From positions 394,501 to 458,500 of the forward strand of contig JAXBDG010000011.1 in NCBI GenBank assembly GCA_036320915.1: a stretch of DNA of 64,000 nt. Reading direction: 5' to 3'. The notes under the pieces were generated by a model. It was not told the origin of the DNA. It saw only the letters and a list, made by a program, of their open reading frames with translations, and did not search any database. Origin of the DNA: Linnemannia elongata (Eukaryota; Mortierellomycota; Mortierellomycetes; Mortierellales; Mortierellaceae). Of this stretch, positions 24,460 to 35,214 are shown piece by piece. Position numbers and translations under genes: made by a program. Every line of letters starts with the position of its first letter. Within the stretch, counting starts at the first letter, position 1.

Positions 24460-27400
24460 ATGATGAACAACCCGACAATGTCCTTTACTCGTAGCACACC
24501 CTCTGCACCGGGACAACACCTCTCCTTCTACCACACCCCTTCCTCCTCCTCATCTTCCTCCTCCTCTTCTGCTACAGCTACCTTCTCCAACACACACCGC
24601 TCCTCCTCTGTTTCTGCTCAGCAACAACAGCGCCAACAACATCATCATCACTCACGGTCCCAGCAAGCTGGTTCCCCTCCAAGACATCCTCACCCACAAC
24701 AACAACACCCATCTCTCACACACTCTCACTCTCACCCTCACTCTCCACACAACAACCCGGAAAGATACCCTTTTGCACCTGCTCACAATAACAACAACAA
24801 CCATCCCCATGCTCCCTCCCTCCCTCCCCATCATCCTCACTCTCAACACCAGCAACCACCACAGCCACATCATATGCAGCAACACCATCACCACCAACAA
24901 CGGAGCTCGCAGTACCATTATACCGGTCGCAGTCATGATATTAACAACAACAACGCATTCCCTTACCCAAGACCCATTCACACCTCTTCCTCTCAACAAC
25001 ACCAACAGCAACAAGAACAAGAACGATATGAGTACGAGCAACACGCGAGGTACCAAGAAGCATATCGTCAGCATCAGCATCAGCACCGGCAGCAACAAAA
25101 ACAACGCCACTCTGCTTCAACCCCAACACCACAGCAACCTCCTCGCCCTTTCGAAGAGTTCGGTCATCGTGGATCAAGCCGCCCTCAGTCCCTTGGTACT
25201 TCCTCCCTCTCTCCTTCATCCTCTTCTCCAGCACCATCCTTTTCCTCCTCTCCAGTCTCCTCTGTCTCCCACTACTCTTCGCCCTCGCCAAAGTCACAGA
25301 CCCTCTCGGCCTCTGCCAATTTTGATCGGGCCATTCAACGACCCGCCTCTTCCTCCTCAAAGCCTTCTTCCATCATCATCAAACCCGATCCAGGCGCGCC
25401 CACAACAACGATGCCAAAGGTGACAATGTCAAACAAGAAGGACTCGACAACAACACTCCCTACACCTACGACTATCTCCCGAAAGCAACTTCCCTCAATC
25501 GTCGATCTGCATAACGTTGACAATGAAGATGAGGATGAGGATATGGTCCTCGTGAAACCGCCTCCCTCCCCTTCGCCCTCTCCAATGGACCTTTCCCACT
25601 CCCGTTCTCGAACGCCCTTTGAGGACTTGCCGGACGAGGATAATTATGGTCGGTCCGTGTCGGTCTCGACCTCAATCTCGGCGACTTCCTCGTCCTCGGC
25701 CTCTGCTTCGGTTTCATCCTCCACCAAGCCTGCTCCCTCATCTTCCTCGACAGCCCCACCATGGGCACCCTTTGTTCCAAAGGTCGTGTCGATGGCCCAC
25801 CCTCTCCTCGTAGTCGATCCAGCGACACTCCCCTTTGTCTGTGCGATCGGTGAGTGCCGCAGGGCCTACTCGACCCATCAGGGTCTCCGGCGACATATCC
25901 GCGACCATCGAGAGGCCGATCAGGGCGAGCGCTTCTTGTGCACGATCGACGGATGTAACGTCAGTCTTCGAACCAAGCAAAGCCAGGCTGCCCATGTGCG
26001 CCTCTGCCGCCAAAAGAAGGCCGGGCTGACGCATCACTGCACCGAGCCCGGATGTGACGCCGCGTATGGGTCGACCGAAAACCTGTCGCGCCACCGGTTG
26101 AAGCACCAGCGGGGTTTGGTCGGGATCAAGTATCCATGCACGTGGCCGGACTGTGACAAGACACTCGCGACGCCCAAGAGTCTAAAGGACCACCTCCAGA
26201 TCCATGCCGAGCGCGAGGCCGGCATCCGTCTCTACTGCCCCGTCGAGGGTTGCGACAAGGTCTTTGGAACCAATCGGTGTCTGCGAGCTCACGAGCTGCG
26301 GTGCAAGCAGGTCAAGTCTGGAGAGCGGTTACCCTGTCCGATCGAAGGTTGCACTGCGACGTTTGGTAGCACGGATTACGTCCGGCGCCACGTTCTCGAC
26401 CACGAGAAGGGCCTCATTGGCCAGGCCTTCAAGTGCGATTACGGGGACTGCAAGGCGGTGTTGGCCAATCCCCTGACGCTGCAACGGCACAAACAGCTGC
26501 ATGAGGAGCAGTCGCTTGGATTCGAATGGATGTGTCTGGTCGGAGACTGTGGCAAGGTTTATTCGGGCAGCAAACAGCTCTCGGATCATCAAACTAGGAT
26601 CCATCGGGATCTAGGTCCTGACTATCGATTCGCTTGTCCCTACAAACAGTGCGACCAAGAGTTTGACTGCCAGCGTATCGCCTACAAGCACAAGTGTCTC
26701 TACCAAAAGGTAATTCGTCGCCTTTTCTTTTCCTTCAATGTCTACACTCTTCTTTTCTTCTGGCAGTTATCATGCGTTTTCCAACCGGCTCTGCCATATG
26801 CTCAGAGTAAAGGGCGAGGATGGTTGTGTTTTGTTTATTTCACAAGAAAGAAGAAAAAAATGCCTGTGATCCTTGCAAGGATGATGTGATTGCGAGCCGT
26901 GGTTTTCATTGTTGCTTTGTTGTTTGTGTGTATGCACACATATAAGGGATTCGATTGAATTGTGCTTTATTCAGTATGCGGGTTTGTTTACATATTTTTT
27001 TTTTCTCGGGCTGGCCTCTCTTTGCTCTGCTTGGCTTGTTTACTTTCTTTCCTGCAGGTGCATGTTATTTTATTTATTGTTGTGGTGTGCGTTGTTGAGT
27101 TGTTGATGGTGGTACTAAAACGTGTTTAAATGTTCCTTTGGGTCTGTCCAAAAGGAGAGGGAGAGATTGACAGAGAACGAGAACAAAGAATCAAGAGTCT
27201 GAAAATACTAACATGCCACTATATTATTGTATTATTTTGTGATACCCTTTTTTAACAGAAACAATGCCCTATGGAAGGTTGCCCGTGTCTGTTGCCAAAT
27301 GCAGAGGCGCTGGAAGCACATGTGTGGATGCACAACACCCTCAAGACCAAGCCTCCTTACCCATGCTTTGAGGAAGGCTGCTCCCAGGTCTATGATACCA

Positions 27401-27501
27401 AGCATGGTATCCTGGCCCATTCCTTGACCCATCTTACCATCACCACCTCTCCTGCCGCTTCTTCTACTTCTACTTCTACGGTTGCTGATGCTGAATCTTA
27501 A
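24460..27501 (+). CDS. C2H2 zinc-finger protein with 11 fingers
   Basis: Spliced model: 24460-26709 and 27259-27501; 830 residues. Residues 1 to about 455 are low-complexity: runs of Ser, Gln, His and Pro, and an acidic patch (NEDEDEDM). From residue about 459, eleven fingers of C-x4-C-x12-H type follow, starting CAIGECRRAY. Fingers 2, 5 and 9 have Cys in place of the last His (C2HC). The joining segments are not TGEKP but a repeated pattern around a Gly (QRGLVG, EREAGI, EKGLIG, EEQSLGF). The general style recalls TFIIIA, which has nine fingers, but I would not call it TFIIIA. It is a likely nuclear nucleic-acid-binding protein, possibly a transcription factor. Reading through the 549-nt intron gives an 809-residue product lacking fingers 10 and 11; splicing restores them in frame at ...CLYQK/KQCPMEGC. 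Confidence 0.87.
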
Positions 27502-27553
27502 TGAGAAGCTGTTTGTTGGGTAGCTGAAGGAGAAGATAGACAAAAAGGAGAAT

Positions 27554-27559
27554 AATAAA
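27554..27559 (+). terminator. Poly(A) signal of the zinc-finger gene
   Basis: AATAAA 50 nt after the stop codon. Confidence 0.5.
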
Positions 27560-30500
27560 TCCCCTACATTTGGATGATTATTCCCTCCAAAGCATCATTG
27601 TGCATAACAACCTGGATCGATTTGTTTACTTGTTTAGTGCTGCTGTTGTTGTTTTTTTGCATGTCTTTCTGTTTGGGAAAATAAAAAGGTGAGCAATCGA
27701 GGCGCACATGGCGTTTTTATTATTGATGTTTATGTTTCTACTGCAGCAGGCAAGCAAGTGGGGAGTGATGTACCGATTGACAAAAACAGGATGTGGCGTG
27801 GGCATGAGGGCTGCAAGGAAAGAGAGGGACAGGCGGCACCCCAAAAAAAATGAGTAGAAACTATCCTTCTCTCCTTTCTTTTTCCTTCTTGTAAATAAGG
27901 TGCGGCGCGCGGGTGAATAGGTGGGTGGCATAGTATGCATACGATCATTGGCGCAAACTAACGAAACAGCCATGTTTTTTTATGCATCTGTTCTACAAAC
28001 GTGGCGCTATTTTATTTTCCTTTGAGCTTTTATCGATCGGAGTGGAGAAGTTAATGAGGAGTGGAGGGGATGGAAGGAACAGTGGAAAGTGGGAGGGAGG
28101 GGCGCATAAGTTCTTGATGTGTGTTTGCGAAATGTCGTAAGCAACTTGTTAGAAATAAAAAATAGGAGCAGTTGGAAGGGGGAATGAGAGACAACGGTCG
28201 GTGAAGGGGGGTGGGTAATGAGAGATTGATCGGATATATGCGCAGTCAGGGTCAGCAGGGGGGCGAGGTTGTTGGACAACAAGAGTTTTTGGGGGATTGA
28301 TGGAGGTCCATGCTTGCCTTTGACCGAATTTTTTTTTGTGTGTTTGAGGTCTTGCTTCTTCGTAGGGCTATTTCGCCATACACATGAATGATGATGGAAC
28401 ACACACATACAACACACTTGAGCATTAGCGCAAGTGTGTGGAACTCCACAAGGCTAGGCTCAAACCCTTCTCTCCCTCTCTATCCTTTGGCAGCCGTTTG
28501 CCCGTTCGATTTGTTTGCTCTCCATCGATTGTGCTGTCTCTTGTGCTTGCTTGGTTGTGCACAAATGAAAACACAGCACCTTTGACCGAGGGATCACGGC
28601 GGCGGGGGGCTGGACGCGGTAATGATGGAAGTGAAAGGTGTGTGTGTGAATGCGATATCGTTTTCCTTGTCCTTTTAATCAGGAGGTGAAACGAACAAGG
28701 CCAGACCGTTACTCTTTCTGTGCTGATTCCTGAATGATCTTCGATCTCTTGTCTCTCATTTGTTTCTGTTTCTGATTCTTGTTTCGTTTTGTTCTCGACC
28801 GCATTCGCCCCTGCGACTGGTACCTTTTTTTTTTTTTTTTTTTTTCCTCCTCCAACCGGAAGATTATTTGCTAAAGTGGAGAGAAAATAAGGTCTTCACT
28901 CCTCAATCGATTGTTGCTCACCTTCCATCCATTCTCTCTCCTCCACTTCTTTCTCCACCCCCTCACCCTTCTTCATTTTGACCATGACCTGGCCTTATCC
29001 TTCCTTTTGCCTATCTTACTTCCAACTTTTCACTTTCCCGTGTCTCTTCCCCCCAATGTTTTTATGGGAAGAGGATCGAGTGCGAAAGCATGACCTAAAC
29101 AATTTATTTATTTTTTCATCCCTGAGAGATAGCCAAAGCTAAAGTTCCTGCTCTTTTATGGACTATTTTCTTTTTCAGCCGTGTCACCCACCCTTTCGCC
29201 TCATCACTCAAGAAACAACCAAGAGCGAGACCGACCCGCAACACAAGAAATTAATTTTGTAGTCGTGGTGGCAGTGGGTCAACAATGGGTGAAAATAAGG
29301 GTCTAGCCCTTTGAGACTAACGATTAACCCACACAACTCAGCGCCTATCAAGCTGGTCATTTTTGGTTGTTTTGTTGTTTTGTTTTGTTTGTGTGCTTTG
29401 TCGAACACATGTTCGCACAAAATAACACATAAAACCCTTTTTTAAGATATACGATATCCGGCTCCCAGTCCCCTCCCTTTCTCTCACATAATTTGCAATG
29501 ACAAAGACAGGTTAAGAAGGAGGAAAAAGGAGGTATGGGTGAATGATAGTCCAAATGGTTGAATTCTTCGAAGAGGTCAGGTAGGAGTCGACGCGCATGA
29601 TAAAATATCATTTATAGGACTACAGCCCAAACTCTTTTCACAAGCGGATGACTAGGCCTCTACTAGTCTCGGTGTTCATCATTCATCGTTCTCTGTATCG
29701 GATGGCGCTCGTTGAAATAAGAAAAATGAACCGGTTTTGCAGAAGAACCTGTCTGCATACCTCATGTCAAGTGTGCTGGTTTTCTTTCTTCACTTGTGAA
29801 ACGAGCGAGATGAAATGAGGATGTCCCTGAGTTAGTCCAGGTCCAGGTTTTTGCCCATCATATCATCGGTTCGTCAAGGCCAAAAAAAAATGTAGCCTAG
29901 ACTTTGACCTGCCTTTTTGTTCTTTGCGCATATTTCGCATACATGCAGGGGTGGAAAAGGGTCCCGAACTTTTTTTTTATAGTGGGTCGAGAGTCAGTCG
30001 GTAGAGTACGTCGTGTCAGTAGTGTCAGTTGTGTTAGTTTCGGACTTGTTGGCTAGTCGTGCAGACTATCGCACTTTTTTTTTTCTTTGCTCATTTTCCC
30101 ACTGGCGACCCAGCCCAGTCCATCTTGACAAAAAAAAAAAAAAAAAAAAAAAAAAATAGGGTCTGGCCCCTCTTTACAATTTTGCATTTATGGTTCTTTA
30201 CCTCTAGACTAGAGGGAGGAAAAATTAAAAACAGATATGCGGCGGTGGTCATTCACGTTCATCTCCCTTTTTCTTGCCTTTTCTCCGAATCCCTCTTGTC
30301 TATCAGGTCGTTCAAATAAAGATCTTATGAAAAAGGGCTATGTTATGCAGCTTTTCTTTTGTTGTTTTAGCTCAGGTCGTGATGGATGGATGGTAGACAT
30401 GGTAGACATGTACAAACAATTCAAATTTTCACCGACCATCAACCGACAAACCAACAGACCAAACTAGGCAAAGCGGCAACAAAGTGGACCAGACTTTTTG

Positions 30501-30783
30501 TATTTGTTATATGATGTTCTAGGTCCGTGTGTGATGAGGGGAGAAGGATGATGGGATGCTGTATGAAAGCCCTTTCACTCTCTAGCCCCATGGCTCTGCC
30601 TGAAAAAAAGGAGAATCGGCTATGATTTCTTTGAGAGCGTAAACAACTTTGTTGGTCCCACACAACACCCTCCCTCTCTATCTATCTCTCCCTGCCTCTC
30701 CGCATCCATCTATGCTCTTTTTTCTCTGTCTTGTTGTGCTCTGCTTTGTATGCTTTTGTGGAACATCCTGATTCAGTCCCTTT

Positions 30784-30807
30784 GCTGCTGCTGCTGCTGC
30801 TGCTGCT
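30784..30807. repeat. GCT trinucleotide repeat x 8
   Basis: Perfect (GCT)8 microsatellite in non-coding DNA. Confidence 0.85.
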
Positions 30808-31401
30808 AACAGTGTACTGCACAATACTGTGCCCACTTTTTGCCCCAGCTATTTATTGACTTTCCTGCACCTACATCTCATTTTTTACTTTTGTTTGTCT
30901 TTTTGTTTAATTGCTTGTTTTTTTGTATGGATGAATGAACTGATAGGGCAGACCATGATCATGCTGTTGAATTGTGTTTTCTGCCTATGACCTTATTATT
31001 TTAAATTGAGCACGATCCACCCACCATCCGACCTCCACTCAAATCCCCTTCTATCCAAGGCCGCTGTTCTGTATTTTGTTTCTATGTCTGTAGGGTCTAC
31101 CTTCTTTCCCCCGCGGATGTACCTTCCTGACTCGATTCCAAGCCTCCCCCTCAAATCGCGCCAGCCCCACCTCCCCATTACCCTACACCCACCTCATCCT
31201 CTCAGCTATCGTTTTCTATCAGTACCCACGTCCAAGTACTCATGGATGAACTTACAAAGGGACGGTACCTTACCCAGCGCCCAGAAAAAAAACGGAGAAC
31301 AGCGAACAGAGGCCGATAGTGCAGAGCATAGAGAAATGCAATTTAGGAGAAAAAAAAATAGCCTTCAGAGGTTGAAAGAATCCCTCAACTAACTCCGAAA
31401 A

Positions 31402-31427
31402 AAGGTACAGTACCTGCACTGTACCTT
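31402..31427. repeat. Perfect inverted repeat (10-bp arms, 6-nt loop)
   Basis: AAGGTACAGT at 31402-31411 pairs exactly with ACTGTACCTT at 31418-31427. A further CTGTAC half-site follows at 31431-31436. It stands alone in non-coding DNA. It could be a protein-binding palindrome or an RNA hairpin; nothing nearby decides. Confidence 0.6.
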
Positions 31428-33032
31428 CGACTGTACAAGCTCGCGACGTCCCAGAGTCGGCGGTCAGGTCTGTTGTTTGAGTGTTCGGTTTTTGGTTTTT
31501 TTGTTGGTTGTGTTTGATAGTCGGCCATGTGCCTGGTTTTCTCCTTTTCTGAACTCTTTTTTTTTAGTTCTCGGAACTACACCCAATTAGGAGGGTGCGA
31601 GTTTTTGATTTTTTTTTTTTTTTTTTTTGTGTTTTTTCTTGGTGGGTATATACACTTGATGTGGTATGTATGTTTTGGTACTCAATTCTTCGTTTTTTTG
31701 TAGGGAACTGACAAGCTACTGGCGCTAGCTCATGCAGAAGCTCGGAGGAGTAAGAAAAGAGACGGGCGCGGCGTTGGTTGTGAAGGTATGAAAGAGGAGG
31801 TGAGAGAACAAAGGAGAGAAGAGGCGAAGAAATAGCCTAACGAAAAAAAGAAAGAAAATAGAAGAGGTAACAAAGAAAGGTACTATCGAGTCGACTACAT
31901 ACAAAATAGAAACCCGAATCGCATGCAATGAAAATAAAATCCACACCGTCCCTCCCACTCGCAATGCTCTTGTACCCTATTCACTTTGGAGTTGTCATGT
32001 CTTTACGATAGCATGTGAGAAAAGAGGAACAGCGAAAGAAAAGAAAAGGGAACGCCAAGCATGCCATATTCATCGAAAGGGCGTCAATTGGATCCCCTAT
32101 GCCGCTATGCAATAGCGCCAGGCTGTATTTTTTTTTTTTTTGCTTATCCTAGTCCTAGTCCTAGTTGCTCAATTGTATTGCATCGCGCTTATTTAGATCC
32201 AATTTCCACAACAAAGAAAGAGTGCAAAGCAGAAACAGAGTTTCGAAGGGCAACCGCAGAACAGAGTCTAGTCTTCGCCGTGGCTTGTCGCCTTTGTATG
32301 CCCGGACTCAACAAAGACGTACTGTTGCTGCCTTACTTTCGCATAGTGATCGAAATGCTTTGAGTATTGGATATGAGTTTTGGCCGATCATGCATGCAAT
32401 TACTCGGATATCTATCCCGACTGGAATTGAGGAAGCCAAAGAAGGAGACAGACAGTAAATTGTTGAGTTTCTTGGATACATCTAATTGTAACCATGTCCA
32501 TTGAAAAGAGACAATAATTAGGGAAATGGCCAGACGGAAAACTACACATGCTTCTTTTTTTCCCCTATAAACTTTCCAGAAAGCTGCGTCTCAGTCAAGG
32601 AGAAAAGAAATCAAATACGCACACACAACAATCGCACTCAACCAAAAAAAAAAAGTGAACCAAACTTGATCAATATGCTGAAGGATCATCCCTCTACACC
32701 TAAAATATTAGAGAATTATTTCCATGTTGAGCGGCTTCAACAGTGCATAGAGCATAGGTGGAATTCAGAGAAGAAACTATAGTTGCCTCTTCTTGAACTC
32801 CCTCTTCTCCTTTGTAAGTGGAATGAATGCCGCACATTCGGTCGTCTTTTTTTTTTTTTTTTCGTACACAATTTATATCTCTGGGAAAAAGAACAAAGGA
32901 GGCATTTGGAAGTAAAGGGGACTACAGACCAACCTCTTCAGTGCATCGTCCGTCAGTCGCAGTCCGGTCCGGAACCTGACTCTGCGCAACAATTGTCGCT
33001 GCCATTCACAGCAATAACGGAAGAAAACAAAA

Positions 33033-33400
33033 CTAGATACGAATGAAGGGGATTCTTCCCATCCTCTCCATTAATGATAACTTTCTCCTATCCAACAAAC
33101 TCTGCAACAGCCGTTCATCAGCAGCGCGTGGATTCTTGGTCGCTCCAGGGCGGATCGCCACACGGGCAGAAACCATCACGCGTAATGTAACCATATCCTT
33201 GACTCCAGTCACCACGAGGCCTGTGTATGTGGATGTCTTGTCCTTGGCAGAGATGCCCTGGGTCTGCTCCCACGCGATCGTCGCGGAGCATCGGGGTTTC
33301 CAGATACGCTCTGAGGCCTGCGTCTCCAGGTAGCCGAAAAATTTGTGGAGGACCGTCTCGGTGATGGACTGTGGGGTCCGGAAGACCAGGACCACTCAGT
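33033..33400 (-). pseudogene. Protein-coding relic of unidentified (possibly retroelement) origin
   Basis: The minus strand reads TPQSITETVLHKFFGYLE, then RIWKPRCSATIAWEQTQGIS in one frame. The next frame then gives GDWSQGYGYITRDGFCPCGD, a zinc-binding-like CPCG, and the first frame resumes with RRKLSLMERMGRIPFI. Such frame switching with protein-like sequence in each block indicates a decayed coding region. I cannot name the family with confidence. It lies next to a T44 tract (33431-33474). Confidence 0.35.
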
Positions 33401-33428
33401 CAACATGGGTCGCGATCGGGGACCAGCT

Positions 33429-33430
<2 letters not shown>

Positions 33431-33474
<44 letters not shown>
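33431..33474. repeat. T44 homopolymer
   Basis: The longest homopolymer in the window, between the unidentified coding relic (33033-33400) and the tRNA-Leu gene. Confidence 0.85.
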
Positions 33475-33475
<1 letters not shown>

Positions 33476-33568
33476 GCTTAGTCCTATATTGTCACGTGAC
33501 ACGCCACCAATTTACGATCATATGTGACTGAGAGAATAAATATGTGCTGGAAAAACAAGTATTTATCT

Positions 33569-33651
33569 GGTAGGATGGCCGAGTTGGTCTAAGGCGCCGC
33601 ACTCAAGTTGCGGTCTCGAGAGAGGCGTGGGTTCAAATCCCACTTCTACCA
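33569..33651 (+). tRNA. tRNA-Leu (anticodon CAA)
   Basis: The acceptor stem GGTAGGA (33569-33575) pairs with TTCTACC (33644-33650), with A at 33651 as discriminator. The anticodon arm is CCGCA-CTCAAGT-TGCGG, giving anticodon CAA, which reads leucine TTG codons. The D arm contains GGCCGAGTTGGTC...AAGGC. The long variable arm CTCGAGAGAG is typical of tRNA-Leu. The T arm is GTGGG-TTCAAAT-CCCAC. No intron is present although tRNA-Leu(CAA) has one in many eukaryotes. A TTTT run at 33657-33660 serves as the RNA polymerase III stop. CCA is not encoded, as usual for eukaryotes. Confidence 0.96.
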
Positions 33652-34003
33652 TATTCTTTTATGTTTTTGCTGTGCTTGAAGTACGCGCGTGGACACGTTG
33701 ATTTGCAAGTCCTTTCGATGGCTCGGTGGCTCTCCCTCTTTTTTTTTTCATCAGAGAAGAATGATCAGCTTGGTGCAGAGCTGGTGGTTCAACGATGATT
33801 GTGTGAAATTGACAAGTCCACCCATCGGCAGATTCAGTCGTAAGCACATAGGATAGAAAACACACCCGCCCTATGGATTCTAATTTGAAAAGAAAAGGCG
33901 GCTCATGTTTACTTGATTTGTTCAACAGGGACAAAACGACACATTTACATTTCTTTTTTTTTTTTTTTTTTTTTTTTTTCTTCTTCTCTTTCTCTTTAGT
34001 GTA

Positions 34004-34036
34004 CAGCGCGGTTCCAAAAAGAATGTCCGGAGAAAA
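34004..34036 (+). repeat. Left terminal inverted repeat of the Tc1-type element
   Basis: Thirty-three bases, an exact reverse complement of 35180-35212, preceded by the TA target base pair. Confidence 0.95.
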
Positions 34037-34121
34037 AAATAAACGATAAAAATTTTTCACTTCTCGTTTTCACTCTTTCTCTTCCCTCCCTCTCCTCTCC
34101 ATCTCCCCTGCCCTACTTCTC

Positions 34122-35126
34122 ATGGCCCTCTCTACTTTTCTCAGAGGAGAGATCATTGGCATGAGCAAGGCTGGCAAGAAGTCTCCTGACATTGCTACTG
34201 AGCTCGAGGTCAATGAACGCACGGTCCGCCGGATTATTGAGAACTACAAGAAACGAGGAAGTGTTGAAACCAAGAAGTCCCCTGGTCGTCCACGCAAGCT
34301 CACTGACCGAGATGTCCGTTCCATGGTGTCTATTGTCCACAAGAACCGTCGAGCCACTCTCCAAGATATCACCAAAGGACTTTGCACCAAGGTCTCGAGG
34401 TCTACCGTGAGGAGAACTCTCGGTAGACTTCGCATCTTTTCCCGTGCTGCTGTAGTCAAACCTCATTTTACTCCAAAGCATAAAAGTGCGAGGTTACTTT
34501 TCGCCAAAAAGTACAAAGATTGGACAGCTGAAGAATGGAGAGAAGTGGTTTGGACAGATGAGTCGTCTTTCGAGGTGGGAAAGAACTTCCGAAAAGTTCG
34601 AGTTTGGAGGACAACAGAGGAGAAGTATCACAACTCTTGTCTTGCTCCATCTTTTAAGAGTGGAAGGACGTCTGTGATGGTGTGGGGTGCATTTGTGGGA
34701 AGCAGCATGTCCAACTTGGTTGTTATCCCACCAAGTCAATCCAAAGCAGTCGATTTCATCGATATCGTCTACAAGGGAGAGTTACTGGGCTTCTTAGGAA
34801 CGACCACCAACGCCTTCCTGATGGAAGACGGGGCCCCTATCCACCGTGCCAAAGTATCCAAAGATTGGAGAGAGCGGCATTCGATCAAGACCTTTCAGTG
34901 GCCCGCCCAGTCCCCTGATCTTAACCCCATCGAGAACGTGTGGTCCATCCTCAAGAACGCCGTTCACCGTAGACGCATTCGCCCCAGAACCGTGGAGGAT
35001 ATGCTGATTGCTCTTAATGAGGAATGGCGAGCAGTATCACAGATATACCTCGAAAAACTCATCAATGGTATGTCTGAAAGACTCAAGGATGTCATTACAA
35101 ATAAAGGCGGATATACACGGTGGTGA
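34122..35126 (+). CDS. Tc1-type transposase (DD34E)
   Basis: 334 residues, single exon, first ATG about 85 bp inside the left repeat. Residues 10-50 form a helix-turn-helix (MSKAGKKSPDIATELEVNER), followed by an AT-hook-like GRPR (55-58) and a second helix-turn-helix (about 62-102). These bind the terminal repeats. The catalytic RNase H-fold triad is D146 (VVWTDESSF), D236 (FLMEDGAP) and E271 (PDLNPIENVW), with 34 residues between the last two: the DD34E signature of the Tc1 group. The C-terminal half has the usual W-x-P-A-Q-S-P-D-L-N-P-I-E-N-V-W motif. All key residues are present, so the enzyme should be functional for cut-and-paste transposition into TA. Confidence 0.95.
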   Translation: MALSTFLRGEIIGMSKAGKKSPDIATELEVNERTVRRIIENYKKRGSVETKKSPGRPRKLTDRDVRSMVSIVHKNRRATLQDITKGLCTKVSRSTVRRTLGRLRIFSRAAVVKPHFTPKHKSARLLFAKKYKDWTAEEWREVVWTDESSFEVGKNFRKVRVWRTTEEKYHNSCLAPSFKSGRTSVMVWGAFVGSSMSNLVVIPPSQSKAVDFIDIVYKGELLGFLGTTTNAFLMEDGAPIHRAKVSKDWRERHSIKTFQWPAQSPDLNPIENVWSILKNAVHRRRIRPRTVEDMLIALNEEWRAVSQIYLEKLINGMSERLKDVITNKGGYTRW

Positions 35127-35179
35127 ACCTTTTTTTTTCCTTTACCACTAAACATTTTTTTTTATTTTTTGCGCTCATA

Positions 35180-35212
35180 TTTTCTCCGGACATTCTTTTT
35201 GGAACCGCGCTG
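35180..35212 (-). repeat. Right terminal inverted repeat of the Tc1-type element
   Basis: Exact inverse of the left repeat, followed by TA at 35213-35214. Confidence 0.95.
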
Positions 35213-35214
35213 TA

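Larger units (their letters stand above)
27560..33032. other. About 5.5 kb without an intact gene
   Basis: No domain-bearing frame was found on either strand. Contents seen: A27 (30130-30156), a GCT x 8 run (30784-30807), a 10-bp perfect hairpin at 31402-31427 and many T-rich blocks. Confidence 0.5.
34004..35212 (+). mobile_element. Intact Tc1-type DNA transposon, 1209 bp
   Basis: Perfect 33-bp terminal inverted repeats at 34004-34036 and 35180-35212 begin CAGCGCGGTTCC and end TCCGGAGAAAA. A TA target duplication flanks them (34002-34003 and 35213-35214). The only gene is an uninterrupted DD34E transposase. With complete ends, target duplication and ORF, this copy looks recently inserted and possibly active. 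It sits about 350 bp downstream of the tRNA-Leu gene. A degenerate end of a related element lies at 136-171. Confidence 0.95.

Noticed and set aside
24652..25523. Open frames antisense to or offset within the Ser/Gln-rich part of the zinc-finger gene
   Set aside because: They mirror low-complexity codon runs on the other strand or in other frames and hold no domain.
24460..26889. Zinc-finger gene as a single-exon 809-residue protein
   Set aside because: The last residues after 26709 are intron-like and two further in-frame fingers follow a clear acceptor at 27257-27258.
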